Made by a program: the position numbers and the translations under genes. The notes below the pieces were generated by a model that was given only the letters and a program-made list of their open reading frames with translations, ran no database searches and was not told where the DNA came from. Of a DNA stretch of 64,000 nt, positions 42,143 to 51,667 are shown piece after piece. The DNA is from an uncultured Prevotella sp. GTDB lineage: Bacteria > Bacteroidota > Bacteroidia > Bacteroidales > Bacteroidaceae. Location: NCBI GenBank assembly GCA_900540375.1, contig UQFS01000019.1, positions 3,779 through 67,778 of the forward strand, given 5' to 3'. Within the stretch, counting starts at the first letter, position 1; the number at the start of each line of letters is the position of its first letter.

Positions 42143-44689
42143 ATGCAGAAATATATCCATTGCCTCATCCTCACAGTGTTACTGCTCATGGCATTACCCA
42201 GCCATGCCGTACTCAAGGAGCGCGACATCAGCAGTTCGCTGTCCATCTTGCGTCAAGAGCTCAACACCTATCGTCACGACCTCGACAAACAGCAGAACGA
42301 CCTGCGACTCCAGCAGCAGATGGTTGTCAAGGAACTGATCACTGTGGGCAACCAAAGCCAGCAAAACGCACTGATGCTCTATTCTCAAAAGGAGGGCAAC
42401 ATCTTTGACCTTACCTACGCCTGCCACGCAGCCACGGAACAGTATAAGCAGTTCCGCAACAACGCGGCACCCTTCCGTGACTATATCACCAACACCAATA
42501 CCGAGGTCAGCCGTTATGACAGTCTGATCAACGACTTGAGCAACATGTACACCGGTGCGCTCACGCCCAAGGCCAAGATCGACCGCAACGTGTGTTTGAC
42601 GCTCGCCATCCATATCCGGCGTACACTGTCCGACAACAACGACCAGATGAAGCAATACATCACGCTGTATAACCAGACGGAGCAGGGGCTCAAGAGTCTC
42701 AACGACTATGCCAACATGCGCTACGGCGAGATACAACGGAGCATCTTCAACAATGGCGGCGAGAACTATATCGCCATCCTTCGCAACCTCAGCAAGGAAT
42801 ACAACCTCACGCTCACCTCTGTGCTGATGAAATACCGGCCGATACATCATGCGCTCTCGGAATGGGACGGAAGGGTCATCTTAGGCTTCTTCATCGCACT
42901 GTTCATCGGTGTGCTGATCGCCGTAGGCCTGAACTATCTCATCATCGGCTTTATCTTCACCTACCTCGTCAAGCACGGCAAGATCGACTTCCTCTTCCAC
43001 TGGTTCGACAAGCGCAAGGCGAGCATCCAAGCATCATCGGTGTCTGACTGTTCCAAGCAGCTATCCGGAGAGGATGCTGACAATTTGGAGATGATCCGCA
43101 CCAAAGCCTCGTTCACCGCTAAACGCCGCACGATCATCGCCACGACGACGGTGATCACCTTTGCGCTGATGCTGGGCTTGCTGCGTCAGGCCGTGGCTCA
43201 GAACTTCTTTGTCATGGCCACCGGTCTGCTCATGGAGTTTGCGTGGCTGATGGCTGCCATCCTGCTCTCGTTGCTCATCCGACTCGATGGCGTGCAGATC
43301 AAGAACGGACTGCGCATCTACGCCCCCGTGCTGACGGTGTGCTTCCTGGTCATCGTGTTCCGCATCATCCTCATCCCAAACACACTCGTCAACCTCGTCT
43401 TCCCCCCGATGCTGCTCATCTGCGCTGTGTGGCAATGGCGTGTGGTGAAGCACTATCAGAAGCGGTTGCCCAAGAGCGACGTGTTCTACACCACGATGTC
43501 GCTTATCGTGTTTGTCTTCAGTGTGGTGGCCTCACTTGTCGGCTACACACTGCTCTCCGTCGAGGCCTTGATATGGTGGACGATGCAGCTGACCTGTATC
43601 CTGACGATCACCTGCGTGTCATCGCTGCTCAAGGGCTACGGCAACAATCCCCGCCATCGCTTCTTCGACAAGGATACGTCGATCATGCGCACGTGGCTCT
43701 TCCGTTTCTTCTACTATGCCCTGCTGCCGATTTCCGGTGCACTGTCCATCATCCTGTCGATCTATTGGGCGGCTGACGTGTTCAATCTCAGCGACACCAC
43801 GCTACAAATCTTCAGCATGCGACTGATCGACACGAAGAACTTCACCTTCTCCATCTTCAAAGCCGTGCAGGTGGTGATCCTCTTCTATCTCTTCTCCTAT
43901 ATCAGCCATACATCGCTCAACCTGCTCCACCACCACTTTGCGCAGAGCGAGCACGACCGCGCCGCCGAGGAGAACCGGCGAGAAGATCCGCAGGCTGTGG
44001 TAAGCCGTACGGCCATGTGGCGTAACGTCATTCAGGTATTTGTCTGGGGCATCTGGCTGTTGATCTCGATGAAGATCTTCAATATCGACAACTCGTGGAT
44101 CGTGGCTATCTCCGCCGGTTTGTCCACAGGTATCGGTTTCGCCATGAAGGACATTCTGGAGAATATCTACTACGGCATCTCACTGATGGCAGGCCGTATC
44201 CGCGTCGGTGACTATGTGAGCATCGACGGCACGCGCGGCACCGTACGCAATATCTCCTACACCTCGACGATGATCGAAGCCCTTGACGGCAGCATCATCT
44301 CGTTCCAAAACTCCCAACTCTTCACCAAGAACTACAAGAACCTGACGAAGAACCACGGCTACGAGCTCGCTGTCATCCCCGTCGGCGTGGCCTACGGTAC
44401 CAATGCCGCAGAGGTAAAAGAACTCATCGCAGCTACCGTGAAGCGCATCGAGCGGAAGAACTACATCAAATATATCAATACGGTCTTCGTCAACTTTGGC
44501 GACAATTCCATCGACTTCAAGGTGCTCGCATGGGTCGATTCACGCAAACAGATCTACGCCACGGGTGAGATCTACGAGGCACTGTACAACACGCTCAACG
44601 AGCATCAGATCGAGATGCCGTATCCGCAGCGCGACGTGCACATCAAGAGCGACAGCGCCATGACGCTGAAAGATACCCCAAAAGCGTAA
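42143..44689 (+). CDS. MscS-family mechanosensitive channel
   Basis: An 848-residue large MscS-type channel. In order it has a signal peptide (1 to about 22, ALPSHA) and a periplasmic coiled-coil domain (about 25-240; DISSSLSILRQELNTYRHDL). About ten membrane helices come next, then the conserved pore and beta domain (SAGLSTGIGFAMKDILENIY; GDYVSIDGTRGTVRNI) and an alpha-beta cytoplasmic end. ATG 42143 is used because an upstream GTG (42119) overlaps the promoter box. It releases osmolytes under hypo-osmotic shock. It faces the leftward GH31 gene across a shared terminator. Confidence 0.92.
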   Translation: MQKYIHCLILTVLLLMALPSHAVLKERDISSSLSILRQELNTYRHDLDKQQNDLRLQQQMVVKELITVGNQSQQNALMLYSQKEGNIFDLTYACHAATEQYKQFRNNAAPFRDYITNTNTEVSRYDSLINDLSNMYTGALTPKAKIDRNVCLTLAIHIRRTLSDNNDQMKQYITLYNQTEQGLKSLNDYANMRYGEIQRSIFNNGGENYIAILRNLSKEYNLTLTSVLMKYRPIHHALSEWDGRVILGFFIALFIGVLIAVGLNYLIIGFIFTYLVKHGKIDFLFHWFDKRKASIQASSVSDCSKQLSGEDADNLEMIRTKASFTAKRRTIIATTTVITFALMLGLLRQAVAQNFFVMATGLLMEFAWLMAAILLSLLIRLDGVQIKNGLRIYAPVLTVCFLVIVFRIILIPNTLVNLVFPPMLLICAVWQWRVVKHYQKRLPKSDVFYTTMSLIVFVFSVVASLVGYTLLSVEALIWWTMQLTCILTITCVSSLLKGYGNNPRHRFFDKDTSIMRTWLFRFFYYALLPISGALSIILSIYWAADVFNLSDTTLQIFSMRLIDTKNFTFSIFKAVQVVILFYLFSYISHTSLNLLHHHFAQSEHDRAAEENRREDPQAVVSRTAMWRNVIQVFVWGIWLLISMKIFNIDNSWIVAISAGLSTGIGFAMKDILENIYYGISLMAGRIRVGDYVSIDGTRGTVRNISYTSTMIEALDGSIISFQNSQLFTKNYKNLTKNHGYELAVIPVGVAYGTNAAEVKELIAATVKRIERKNYIKYINTVFVNFGDNSIDFKVLAWVDSRKQIYATGEIYEALYNTLNEHQIEMPYPQRDVHIKSDSAMTLKDTPKA

Positions 44690-44739
44690 CGAGAAAAAGA
44701 GGTGAGCTACTCAAAGGTGTGCATCACCTTATATATAAT

Positions 44740-44777
44740 AAGGAGGGAGACGACTAACGAATGCCGTCTCCCTCCTT
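44740..44777. terminator. Bidirectional terminator, mscS/GH31
   Basis: A perfect 13-bp stem, AAGGAGGGAGACG with CGTCTCCCTCCTT, flanked by A/T-rich tracts on both sides. It lies between two convergent genes. Confidence 0.88.
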
Positions 44778-44866
44778 TATTTATATACCGTGAAACAACT
44801 TTCAGGAACTTAGCCGAAGCTAACATAGCCCCACAACGGCGCTTATTCCCCCAGCGTCTATGGCCC

Positions 44867-47815
44867 TTATAGCTTCACCGCCACGCGGGCGCCATTGTAT
44901 TTGACCACCTTACCTTTGGCCGCATGATCGATGTCGATACCCTGGACATGCGTCGGACTGACAACGATGATATTGAACTGACGGCTCTTCAGCATACCAT
45001 TGAAGGATCCCTTACGGGCACCGATGGTCAGCGTATGCTGGCGCTCGTTCCATGTCATCGGGATGGTGGCATAGCGGCCCTCCTCGTAGTTGTAGTTGGT
45101 ATTCTCGTCCTCATAGAGCGTGAAGCTGCCGTCACGCCCGGCGAAGACATAGAGATCGATGGTCTCGGCAGGCTTCTCGTCACTCCATTCCATCTCCGGT
45201 CCCACAGGCAACAGGCTGCCCTCCGGCACAAAAACGGGAATGCGCTCCAAGGGAGCATCGGCCGTGATGGTCTGCCCACCGCCATAATGCTTACCCGAGA
45301 GCAGGTCGTACCAACCACGCTGAGCGGGCAGGTAGACCTCGCGGCTACGTGCCTGATACTTCGCCACGGGACAAGTCATCAGCGAGGGACCGAACATCCA
45401 CTGATCCTTGACATTGTATACCTTGTCATCGCCATTGAAGTCCATCACCAGTGCACGCATCATCGTATAGTCACTGAAGTGCACGGCACCGGCCAGAGAA
45501 TAGATATAGGGCATCAGCCGATAGCGCAGACGGTCATACCACACTATAGCCTTGTAGGCAGGATGCGACTCCGGCGCGATATTCCAAACTTCACGCAACG
45601 GCCACTGACCATGGGTACGGTAGAGCGGAATGAAGCATCCGAACTCATTCCAACGGGTCTGCAGCTCACGCCACTCCTTCAAGTCGGCGTTTTCCTCACC
45701 GGTCTGATCATAGAGCTGTTGGGCTTTGACATAGCGGTTCTCCACCGAGAAGCCACCCTGATCCATCCCCCAGAAGGGCAGTCCGGCAAGGTTATAGTTC
45801 AGTCCGGCCGTCATCTGCGCGCGCATGTCTTCCCATCGTGTGCCGATGTCACCGCTCCACGTTGCTGTGGAGTAGCGCTGTTCACCGGCAAAACCGCTAC
45901 GGGTGAGCAGGAAGACGCGCTGGTTGGGATTTACTTCTCGCTGTCCATTGTAGATGGCATCGGCGTTGGCGAGTGAGTAAGCGTTAAAGTACTCGGTCGA
46001 AGAGCCCATGGCTGTCGGGCCGCTGAGCGCCTTGCGATACCACATCGGCGTGCAGTCGCGCACATTAGGTTCTGAAGCATCCATCCACCAGGCATCGATG
46101 CCAAAGTGATATTTCGAGTAGAGATTCTCGTCCATCTGCCGCCAGAATATCTTGCGGGCACCTTCGGCATAGGCATCGTAGAACGAGTTCATATAGCCGG
46201 GACCCACCCAGTCGCGAATGGAATCGGCGATACTCTGATGATACATCCATCCGTGGGCATCGAGCTCCTGGTAGTTTTTCGTGTTGGGATAGAACTTTGG
46301 CCACACTGAAATCATGAAGCGTCCATGCATCTGATGCACGCTGTCGAGCATAGCCTGCGGATTAGGGTAGCGCGAAGCCTCGAACTGATGGCTGCCCCAC
46401 TGGTCGTCGGCCCAGTAGTTCCAGTCCTGCACGATGTTGTCCACGGGGATATGACGACGCCGGAACTCCGCGAGCGTCTGCTCGATGTCGCCGCTGGTCT
46501 TGTAGCGTTCCCGGCTCTGCCAAAATCCTAATGCCCATTTCGGCAACACCTGTGCCTTACCCGTCAGCGTGCGGTAGCCGTGGATGAGTTCGTCGGTAGT
46601 GTTTCCGGCAATGAAATAATAGTCGAGATCCTTGGCCATCTCGCTCCACACGGTCAGTTGCTGCTGGCGTTCCTCACTGCACGGAGGCGCTACTCTCAGT
46701 GCGCAATACGACACATCGCCGTCGGGCAACCAGTCGATGAGCAGCTTCACCTTCTGTCCGGCTTTCATCGGAACGTTGAACCGGCACGCATTGGGGTTCC
46801 ATGCCTGACGCCAATGTTCGGGCACTACCTCCTTGCCGTCGACATATACTTTGGTATATCCGGCGTAGTAGAGATTGAAATGATAGTCGTTGTCGGCGGG
46901 TGCTTCCAGGTATCCTTCATAGGTCACATGGGCACCGTTGAGTTTGAAACCGGCAGGCAGATGGCTCATGTCGCCGTCGCTGTTGCGCTTCAGTGCCAAA
47001 GCAGGCAGGCTCACCTCATAGCAGATGCTGTCCTCGGCCCATGTGATGGTCTTTCCGTCACGGTCGGTGTAGGTACCGGTGAGGCTTCCTGCCTCTCCGT
47101 TCTTGTCATAAAGACGGAAAGCACGGTTCAACGGCAGGTTCTCACCGGGGTTGCCAAAGCGGCAATAGCTGTAAGAATCCCACAGGATGCCATAGCCTTT
47201 GTTGCTCACCACAAAGGGCACGCTGACCTTGGTGTTGTACTGATAGAGCTCCTCGTTCAGCCCCTTCATGTTCAGCTCGTTGGCCTGGTGCTGTCCAAGT
47301 CCATAGAGAGCTTCGCCCTTGTTGTCGGCAAAGCGCAGCAGCCACGTCCACCCGTGCTTTTGCACATCGGTGAGATGGCTGTCCACACCAATCTCGCGCT
47401 CCGGCACCGTGTAGGGGAAGAGTTGCTTGCCACCGGTGTCCTCGGCAAGGATCTGCTTGCCGTTCTCATCGTAGAAGCGGACGAGTCCCGTCTGTTTGTC
47501 GACTTTTGCCACGACCGCCGACGTGTTGATCTTCACGTCTCGGCTGTCCTCTGATACCGAGTAACTGAAGGCAGGCATCGGCTGTTTCACGATGATAAGA
47601 CTCTGCTTCTCGGGAAAAGTCTTCTCGCGGGTAGCCTCCACACGGATGATTTTCTTGCCGATGACCTGCAGGCGCACCCATTGCGGATCGTTGGGACCGG
47701 GATGGGCTACCTCCACGGTGATGAAGTTGCCGCTGCGCGTAAACGACGCTGCTGATAAGCCCATGCTGGTGAGCAGTATCAGGGCGGACATCAAGTATTT
47801 GTGCTTGAAGTACAT
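44867..47815 (-). CDS. GH31 glycosidase, likely alpha-xylosidase, with PA14-like insert
   Basis: A 982-residue exported enzyme with a signal peptide 1-23 (MGLSAASF). An N-terminal beta-sandwich interrupted by a PA14-like module (about 250-385; GYLEAPADNDYHFNLYYAGY, KVYVDGKEV) precedes the GH31 barrel and C-terminal sheets. The nucleophile is Asp579 (WWMDASEPN) and the acid/base is Asp656 (WSGDIGTRWEDM). This architecture matches the Bacteroides xyloglucan alpha-xylosidase BoGH31A, so removal of xylose side chains is likely, though alpha-glucosidase is not excluded. It is the last gene of the locus, 48 bases after the GH5 gene. Confidence 0.9.
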   Translation of the reverse strand: MYFKHKYLMSALILLTSMGLSAASFTRSGNFITVEVAHPGPNDPQWVRLQVIGKKIIRVEATREKTFPEKQSLIIVKQPMPAFSYSVSEDSRDVKINTSAVVAKVDKQTGLVRFYDENGKQILAEDTGGKQLFPYTVPEREIGVDSHLTDVQKHGWTWLLRFADNKGEALYGLGQHQANELNMKGLNEELYQYNTKVSVPFVVSNKGYGILWDSYSYCRFGNPGENLPLNRAFRLYDKNGEAGSLTGTYTDRDGKTITWAEDSICYEVSLPALALKRNSDGDMSHLPAGFKLNGAHVTYEGYLEAPADNDYHFNLYYAGYTKVYVDGKEVVPEHWRQAWNPNACRFNVPMKAGQKVKLLIDWLPDGDVSYCALRVAPPCSEERQQQLTVWSEMAKDLDYYFIAGNTTDELIHGYRTLTGKAQVLPKWALGFWQSRERYKTSGDIEQTLAEFRRRHIPVDNIVQDWNYWADDQWGSHQFEASRYPNPQAMLDSVHQMHGRFMISVWPKFYPNTKNYQELDAHGWMYHQSIADSIRDWVGPGYMNSFYDAYAEGARKIFWRQMDENLYSKYHFGIDAWWMDASEPNVRDCTPMWYRKALSGPTAMGSSTEYFNAYSLANADAIYNGQREVNPNQRVFLLTRSGFAGEQRYSTATWSGDIGTRWEDMRAQMTAGLNYNLAGLPFWGMDQGGFSVENRYVKAQQLYDQTGEENADLKEWRELQTRWNEFGCFIPLYRTHGQWPLREVWNIAPESHPAYKAIVWYDRLRYRLMPYIYSLAGAVHFSDYTMMRALVMDFNGDDKVYNVKDQWMFGPSLMTCPVAKYQARSREVYLPAQRGWYDLLSGKHYGGGQTITADAPLERIPVFVPEGSLLPVGPEMEWSDEKPAETIDLYVFAGRDGSFTLYEDENTNYNYEEGRYATIPMTWNERQHTLTIGARKGSFNGMLKSRQFNIIVVSPTHVQGIDIDHAAKGKVVKYNGARVAVKL

Positions 47816-47863
47816 GATGATATAAAGATAATGATTGATTGCGATTCCTATAGAACTGTCCTC

Positions 47864-49312
47864 TCAGTCCTTGACATATTTCTTGCCTTGAAACAAGTAG
47901 ATGCCCTTCGGCAGTCCAGCCTCCCGGATATTGCTCACATGGGTTTTGACGATATGTCCGCAGAGATCATAAACTTTGCCCTCATGGCTTTTCTCAGTGG
48001 AAACGAGGCTGATGGCAGTCGTGGGCAGCACCGGATAAGTACTCTCGTAGTCTTCCTTCACCTCACTGACGCCTGCTGTGATGCCATCCAAATCGTATTG
48101 GTCACAGACCGATCCGTCGCGGCGGTAAACAATGGTCATCGTGTTGGAACCCGTAGCGTTGGTATCCCACACAAAGGGGATGACGCCGCCCTGCATGGCC
48201 TCCGCGGTGACCAACTGATACCAGTATTGTCGGCTCTCGTCGTGCTTGGCCTGCGTACCCTCCGAAGCGGACAAGGTACGACGGATGGCACCGTACTCTC
48301 CGAGGATGACAGGATAGCCTTTGTCGACAAAAGCCGCATTGAGACTGGCAAAACTATTCTTGATCGACTGTTCCTCCTGCGTGGTGGAGATGTGAGTGGC
48401 ACGCTTCGGACCGTGTCCCACCCAATAGTAATAAGCCGAAGCGGCATCCGTGTTCTGACAGAAGTTATACGGGTCGTAGCAGTGGATCTCTACCATCAGC
48501 CGGTCTTTAGCCGTGTCGCTGATGCGGCTGGCATCGAAAGCTTTGCAGGTTTGGCCAATGTTAGTCGTCGGTCCCTGCACCACGAGCACACGCTTGGCAT
48601 TATTGCCACCCGTCGCTCTGACGGCATCGACAAAGACATTCTCGTAATCGATGAGGCGCTCAGTGAACTTTATGAGGTCAGCGTCGGAAGGATTCCACGG
48701 GTTGCTCAGCATCAGCGAGCCACTGGCATCCGGACTTGCACCGCCCACGCCCGGCTCATTGAGTCCGGCAAAGATCACTCGCTCGTCATAATCCTTGAGC
48801 GCATTGGCGATGTTGGTCCAGAGCTTTCGTAGCTGTTCTTTCTTTACACTGACATCAGCACCCGTGGTGAATCCGTCATATTCCAGCCAACCGCCATCCC
48901 AATGGTCGTTGATGACAACATAGAGTCCGGCGTTGATGCAGTAGCCGATGATCTCCTTGACACGATTCATCCACGCCGGATCGATGGTCATCGCAGCCTT
49001 GTCCGCAATATGTCCCATCACCCAGGCACAGGGGATGCGCACGCTTTTGAAGCCCTGAGCCTTGACGGCATCGAGGATCTGCTGCGTGGTTTTTGTCGGT
49101 TGCCACGCCGTTTCGGAGGCTGTACCGCCTTTACTTGTGAAATTGTTGGCATTGTCACCGGCCTCCAGCGTGTTGCCGAGGTTCCATCCGGGAGCCATAT
49201 AGTGCGCCATCTGTGCGGCGGTGAGGTCCATCGTCTTCATGCCGGGATGCTCCTGAGCGAAGGCTGTGGTGAGAGAGCTCGTAAGGAGCAGGGCGAGATA
49301 GAGTTTCTTCAT
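47864..49312 (-). CDS. GH5 endo-beta-glucanase
   Basis: A 482-residue secreted glycoside hydrolase with a signal peptide 1 to about 19 (TAFAQE) and a GH5 barrel. Motifs are GWNLGNTLEAG, FKSVRIPCAW and INDHWDGGWL. The acid/base is Glu186 (FAGLNEPG) and the nucleophile is Glu339 (ILGEYGA). It is closest in motifs to subfamily 4, which includes endo-xyloglucanases and endoglucanases. A C-terminal tail of about 55 residues ends LPKGIYLFQGKKYVKD, similar to type IX secretion sorting tails in Prevotella. ATG 49312 is chosen over TTG 49321. Confidence 0.88.
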   Translation of the reverse strand: MKKLYLALLLTSSLTTAFAQEHPGMKTMDLTAAQMAHYMAPGWNLGNTLEAGDNANNFTSKGGTASETAWQPTKTTQQILDAVKAQGFKSVRIPCAWVMGHIADKAAMTIDPAWMNRVKEIIGYCINAGLYVVINDHWDGGWLEYDGFTTGADVSVKKEQLRKLWTNIANALKDYDERVIFAGLNEPGVGGASPDASGSLMLSNPWNPSDADLIKFTERLIDYENVFVDAVRATGGNNAKRVLVVQGPTTNIGQTCKAFDASRISDTAKDRLMVEIHCYDPYNFCQNTDAASAYYYWVGHGPKRATHISTTQEEQSIKNSFASLNAAFVDKGYPVILGEYGAIRRTLSASEGTQAKHDESRQYWYQLVTAEAMQGGVIPFVWDTNATGSNTMTIVYRRDGSVCDQYDLDGITAGVSEVKEDYESTYPVLPTTAISLVSTEKSHEGKVYDLCGHIVKTHVSNIREAGLPKGIYLFQGKKYVKD

Positions 49313-49407
49313 ACAGATCAAATCTTATTATCCTATTACAAGTAGATGAATGGACTGGTTGTTATGGATAACGCACCAGTCCATTCCATATTATTCTATT
49401 TTCAAGA

Positions 49408-51516
49408 TTAATGGAGTTTTCCGGGAGTCTCCACGCTGTTGATGGTGACCTTCACCTTAGTGGGATCTACGAGATCTTTCCACAAGTTGTAGAGTTCAAC
49501 AGTCCACACCACAGCACCCTGGCACTCACCGGGCAGCGTAGCGAAGACCGAGTAGGTGCCGTCGCCCTTGACCGTAGTACGTCCGAAGCTGCTGCCGCCC
49601 CAGTAAGAGGGACTCCAGTCGGCGTCAGCATAGCTCAGCTCTGTCTTGTAGCTCTTTGCGGCACCGCCCTTGAGATTGCCGTCGATGCCCTTGATCGTGA
49701 AATTGACGATCATATTGCCGGCAAAGTGAAGACCGGAAGCGTCCACGCCTTTCTGCTTGGTATTGCCGTACTCATTATAGATCTCGATGCGTCCGTCGGT
49801 ACCATTACCGTCTTTGTTGACAAACTCAGTCTTGGAGAAGTCCATGCCCACAGTCGGATCGGTGTCGAGTGCAATGTTCAAGATCTCAGCCTTCACCTTC
49901 GACGCGTCGACGAGGTCGTTGTCGAGATTGTTGATGTCGATGCAGAAGACGACAGCACCATCAGCGGTCGTTCCACCTGTCTCCATCCAAACGGTGTAGG
50001 TACCGTCGCCCGTGATGCGGGCGTCATACTTGTCACCTGTGAGTCCGGACCACCGTGACGGATCCCAGGAAGCGTCGGCATATTCCAGTCCGGCAATGTT
50101 TTCCTTAGCGGCTCCGCTCTTGTAGTTGCCATCGATTCCACTGATCTTGAAGGTCACGGCCATGGTGTTGCTGAAACGGATAGAGGTAGGATCGATGACA
50201 GAGTTGCCCTTCGTCGTACCATACTCGTTGTAGATCTCGATGCGTATACGGCCGTTGTTCTCCAAGTCGCCGATGACGAGTTTACCCGATCCGTTCGGTT
50301 TGATCTCGGAATACGGGCGCACGGTGCGCAGGCAGACGCCATAGTGTCGCAGCGAGTTACCGTTTTTCACGATACCATTTCCGTCGAAGGTCAGTGTGTT
50401 GGCATAGTTGCCGTCGACCTTGCTTGCCGTTCCGGTCCAGTAGAAAGCCTTGCCGTCATTAATGATCTCCTTGCCGTCGCGGTAACCGGTATAGGGCAGG
50501 AAGATGGAGTTGCCGTTGCCGGCAGTGAAGCGGATGCCCTTCACGCCATTGACTGTATCGAAGGTTTTCTTGGTCTTCGCGATGAGTTCCTTCACCTGGT
50601 CGAGTGTCGGCATCTGGGAATAGAACGGAAACGAGCCGTCGATGTCGAGGTTGTTGGTGAGGTCGAGTTCCGTGTTGGCGATGTCACCGGTGGAGTAGTC
50701 AGCGTTGTCCTTGGAGTACTGTTCGGCAGTCTTGTCGCCGTAGCCGAAGTAAGCGCCCACGCCTTCCTCGTTCTCTGCGCCGATGTTGCACTTCGCCCAC
50801 GTAACGCTAAGTCCGAGATCGACATATTCCATCGTCTGCTTCTTGGTGGTGAGCTGCTTCACGGGTCCGTAGACATATCCGTCGTCGACCTTGACGAAAG
50901 CCTTATAATAATAGGTGGTGCCGGGCAGCAGACCGCCCACGGTGGTGAGATCAAAGTCACGGCCGTCAGACAGCTGGTCTTTGTTCATTCCGATCTTCAT
51001 GCCTTTCTCCACCGTGCCGAGGCCGTCGAGTCCGGAATAAGAAGCTGAGAAGGTGGCCTTGGTGTAGCTGATGTCGGTGGCATCGAGCGTCTCGGCTTCG
51101 GCATCGGTAGCGACGAAGGTCTTCACCTCACCATATTTATATACCTTGTTCTGCAGACAGACATAGGTGGCATAGTGGTAGGTGGTGCCGGTGTGGAGAC
51201 CACTGAGACAGGCCCGGATGGTGTCGGCCGACAGAGAGCCGCGCACTTTTGTGCCGCCGGCGGTGGGATTGTCAGCAGTGGAATACATCACACCGACCTC
51301 ATAACTCGACGGATCGGCAGAGGAGAGATCATCAACGGTGCCGTCAATGGCAGCGCTGACAGCCGTCACAGCGGCGTCGCCCGTGGTGATGGAGGTGACG
51401 ATCGGCGTGGTCGACACCGAGTAGTCGTCATCGTCGGAACAGGAAGTGATGATGAGTGAGGAGGCCAGCAGCGAGGTGGCCATCACCATCAATCCGGGAA
51501 AATATTTCAGTTTCAT
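49408..51516 (-). CDS. Surface lipoprotein with tandem glycan-binding-like modules
   Basis: A 702-residue lipoprotein (lipobox near TSC, then an Asp-rich tether SDDDDYS). Two fibronectin-like domains cover about 36-226 (TGTTYHYATYV, PGTTYYYKAFV). A domain beginning MEYVDLGLSVTWAKCNIG covers about 228-405. Two copies of a module of about 125 residues follow (about 421-547 and 573-700). Each has IEIYNEYG, ISGIDGN or IKGIDGN, GAAK and GDGTY. The duplicated modules look like beta-sandwich carbohydrate-binding units. It takes the place of an SGBP in the locus. The family of the modules is not certain. Confidence 0.82.
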   Translation of the reverse strand: MKLKYFPGLMVMATSLLASSLIITSCSDDDDYSVSTTPIVTSITTGDAAVTAVSAAIDGTVDDLSSADPSSYEVGVMYSTADNPTAGGTKVRGSLSADTIRACLSGLHTGTTYHYATYVCLQNKVYKYGEVKTFVATDAEAETLDATDISYTKATFSASYSGLDGLGTVEKGMKIGMNKDQLSDGRDFDLTTVGGLLPGTTYYYKAFVKVDDGYVYGPVKQLTTKKQTMEYVDLGLSVTWAKCNIGAENEEGVGAYFGYGDKTAEQYSKDNADYSTGDIANTELDLTNNLDIDGSFPFYSQMPTLDQVKELIAKTKKTFDTVNGVKGIRFTAGNGNSIFLPYTGYRDGKEIINDGKAFYWTGTASKVDGNYANTLTFDGNGIVKNGNSLRHYGVCLRTVRPYSEIKPNGSGKLVIGDLENNGRIRIEIYNEYGTTKGNSVIDPTSIRFSNTMAVTFKISGIDGNYKSGAAKENIAGLEYADASWDPSRWSGLTGDKYDARITGDGTYTVWMETGGTTADGAVVFCIDINNLDNDLVDASKVKAEILNIALDTDPTVGMDFSKTEFVNKDGNGTDGRIEIYNEYGNTKQKGVDASGLHFAGNMIVNFTIKGIDGNLKGGAAKSYKTELSYADADWSPSYWGGSSFGRTTVKGDGTYSVFATLPGECQGAVVWTVELYNLWKDLVDPTKVKVTINSVETPGKLH

Positions 51517-51667
51517 GATAACTTGCTTTATAGTAACACTAACAATTGATGCTGGACCGTCTGCATTCCCTCAAGCCGTGGAGAACCGACGACTCACGTC
51601 GTTTTTGTCCTCCCTAACTTGATGAATGAAGCCTAGATCCAATATCTATGAAAAAATATAACGGTCT

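Noticed and set aside
44924..48832. Several plus-strand frames of 324-350 codons opposite the GH31 and GH5 genes
   Set aside because: The minus-strand genes have intact catalytic motifs and signal peptides; the opposite frames have neither.
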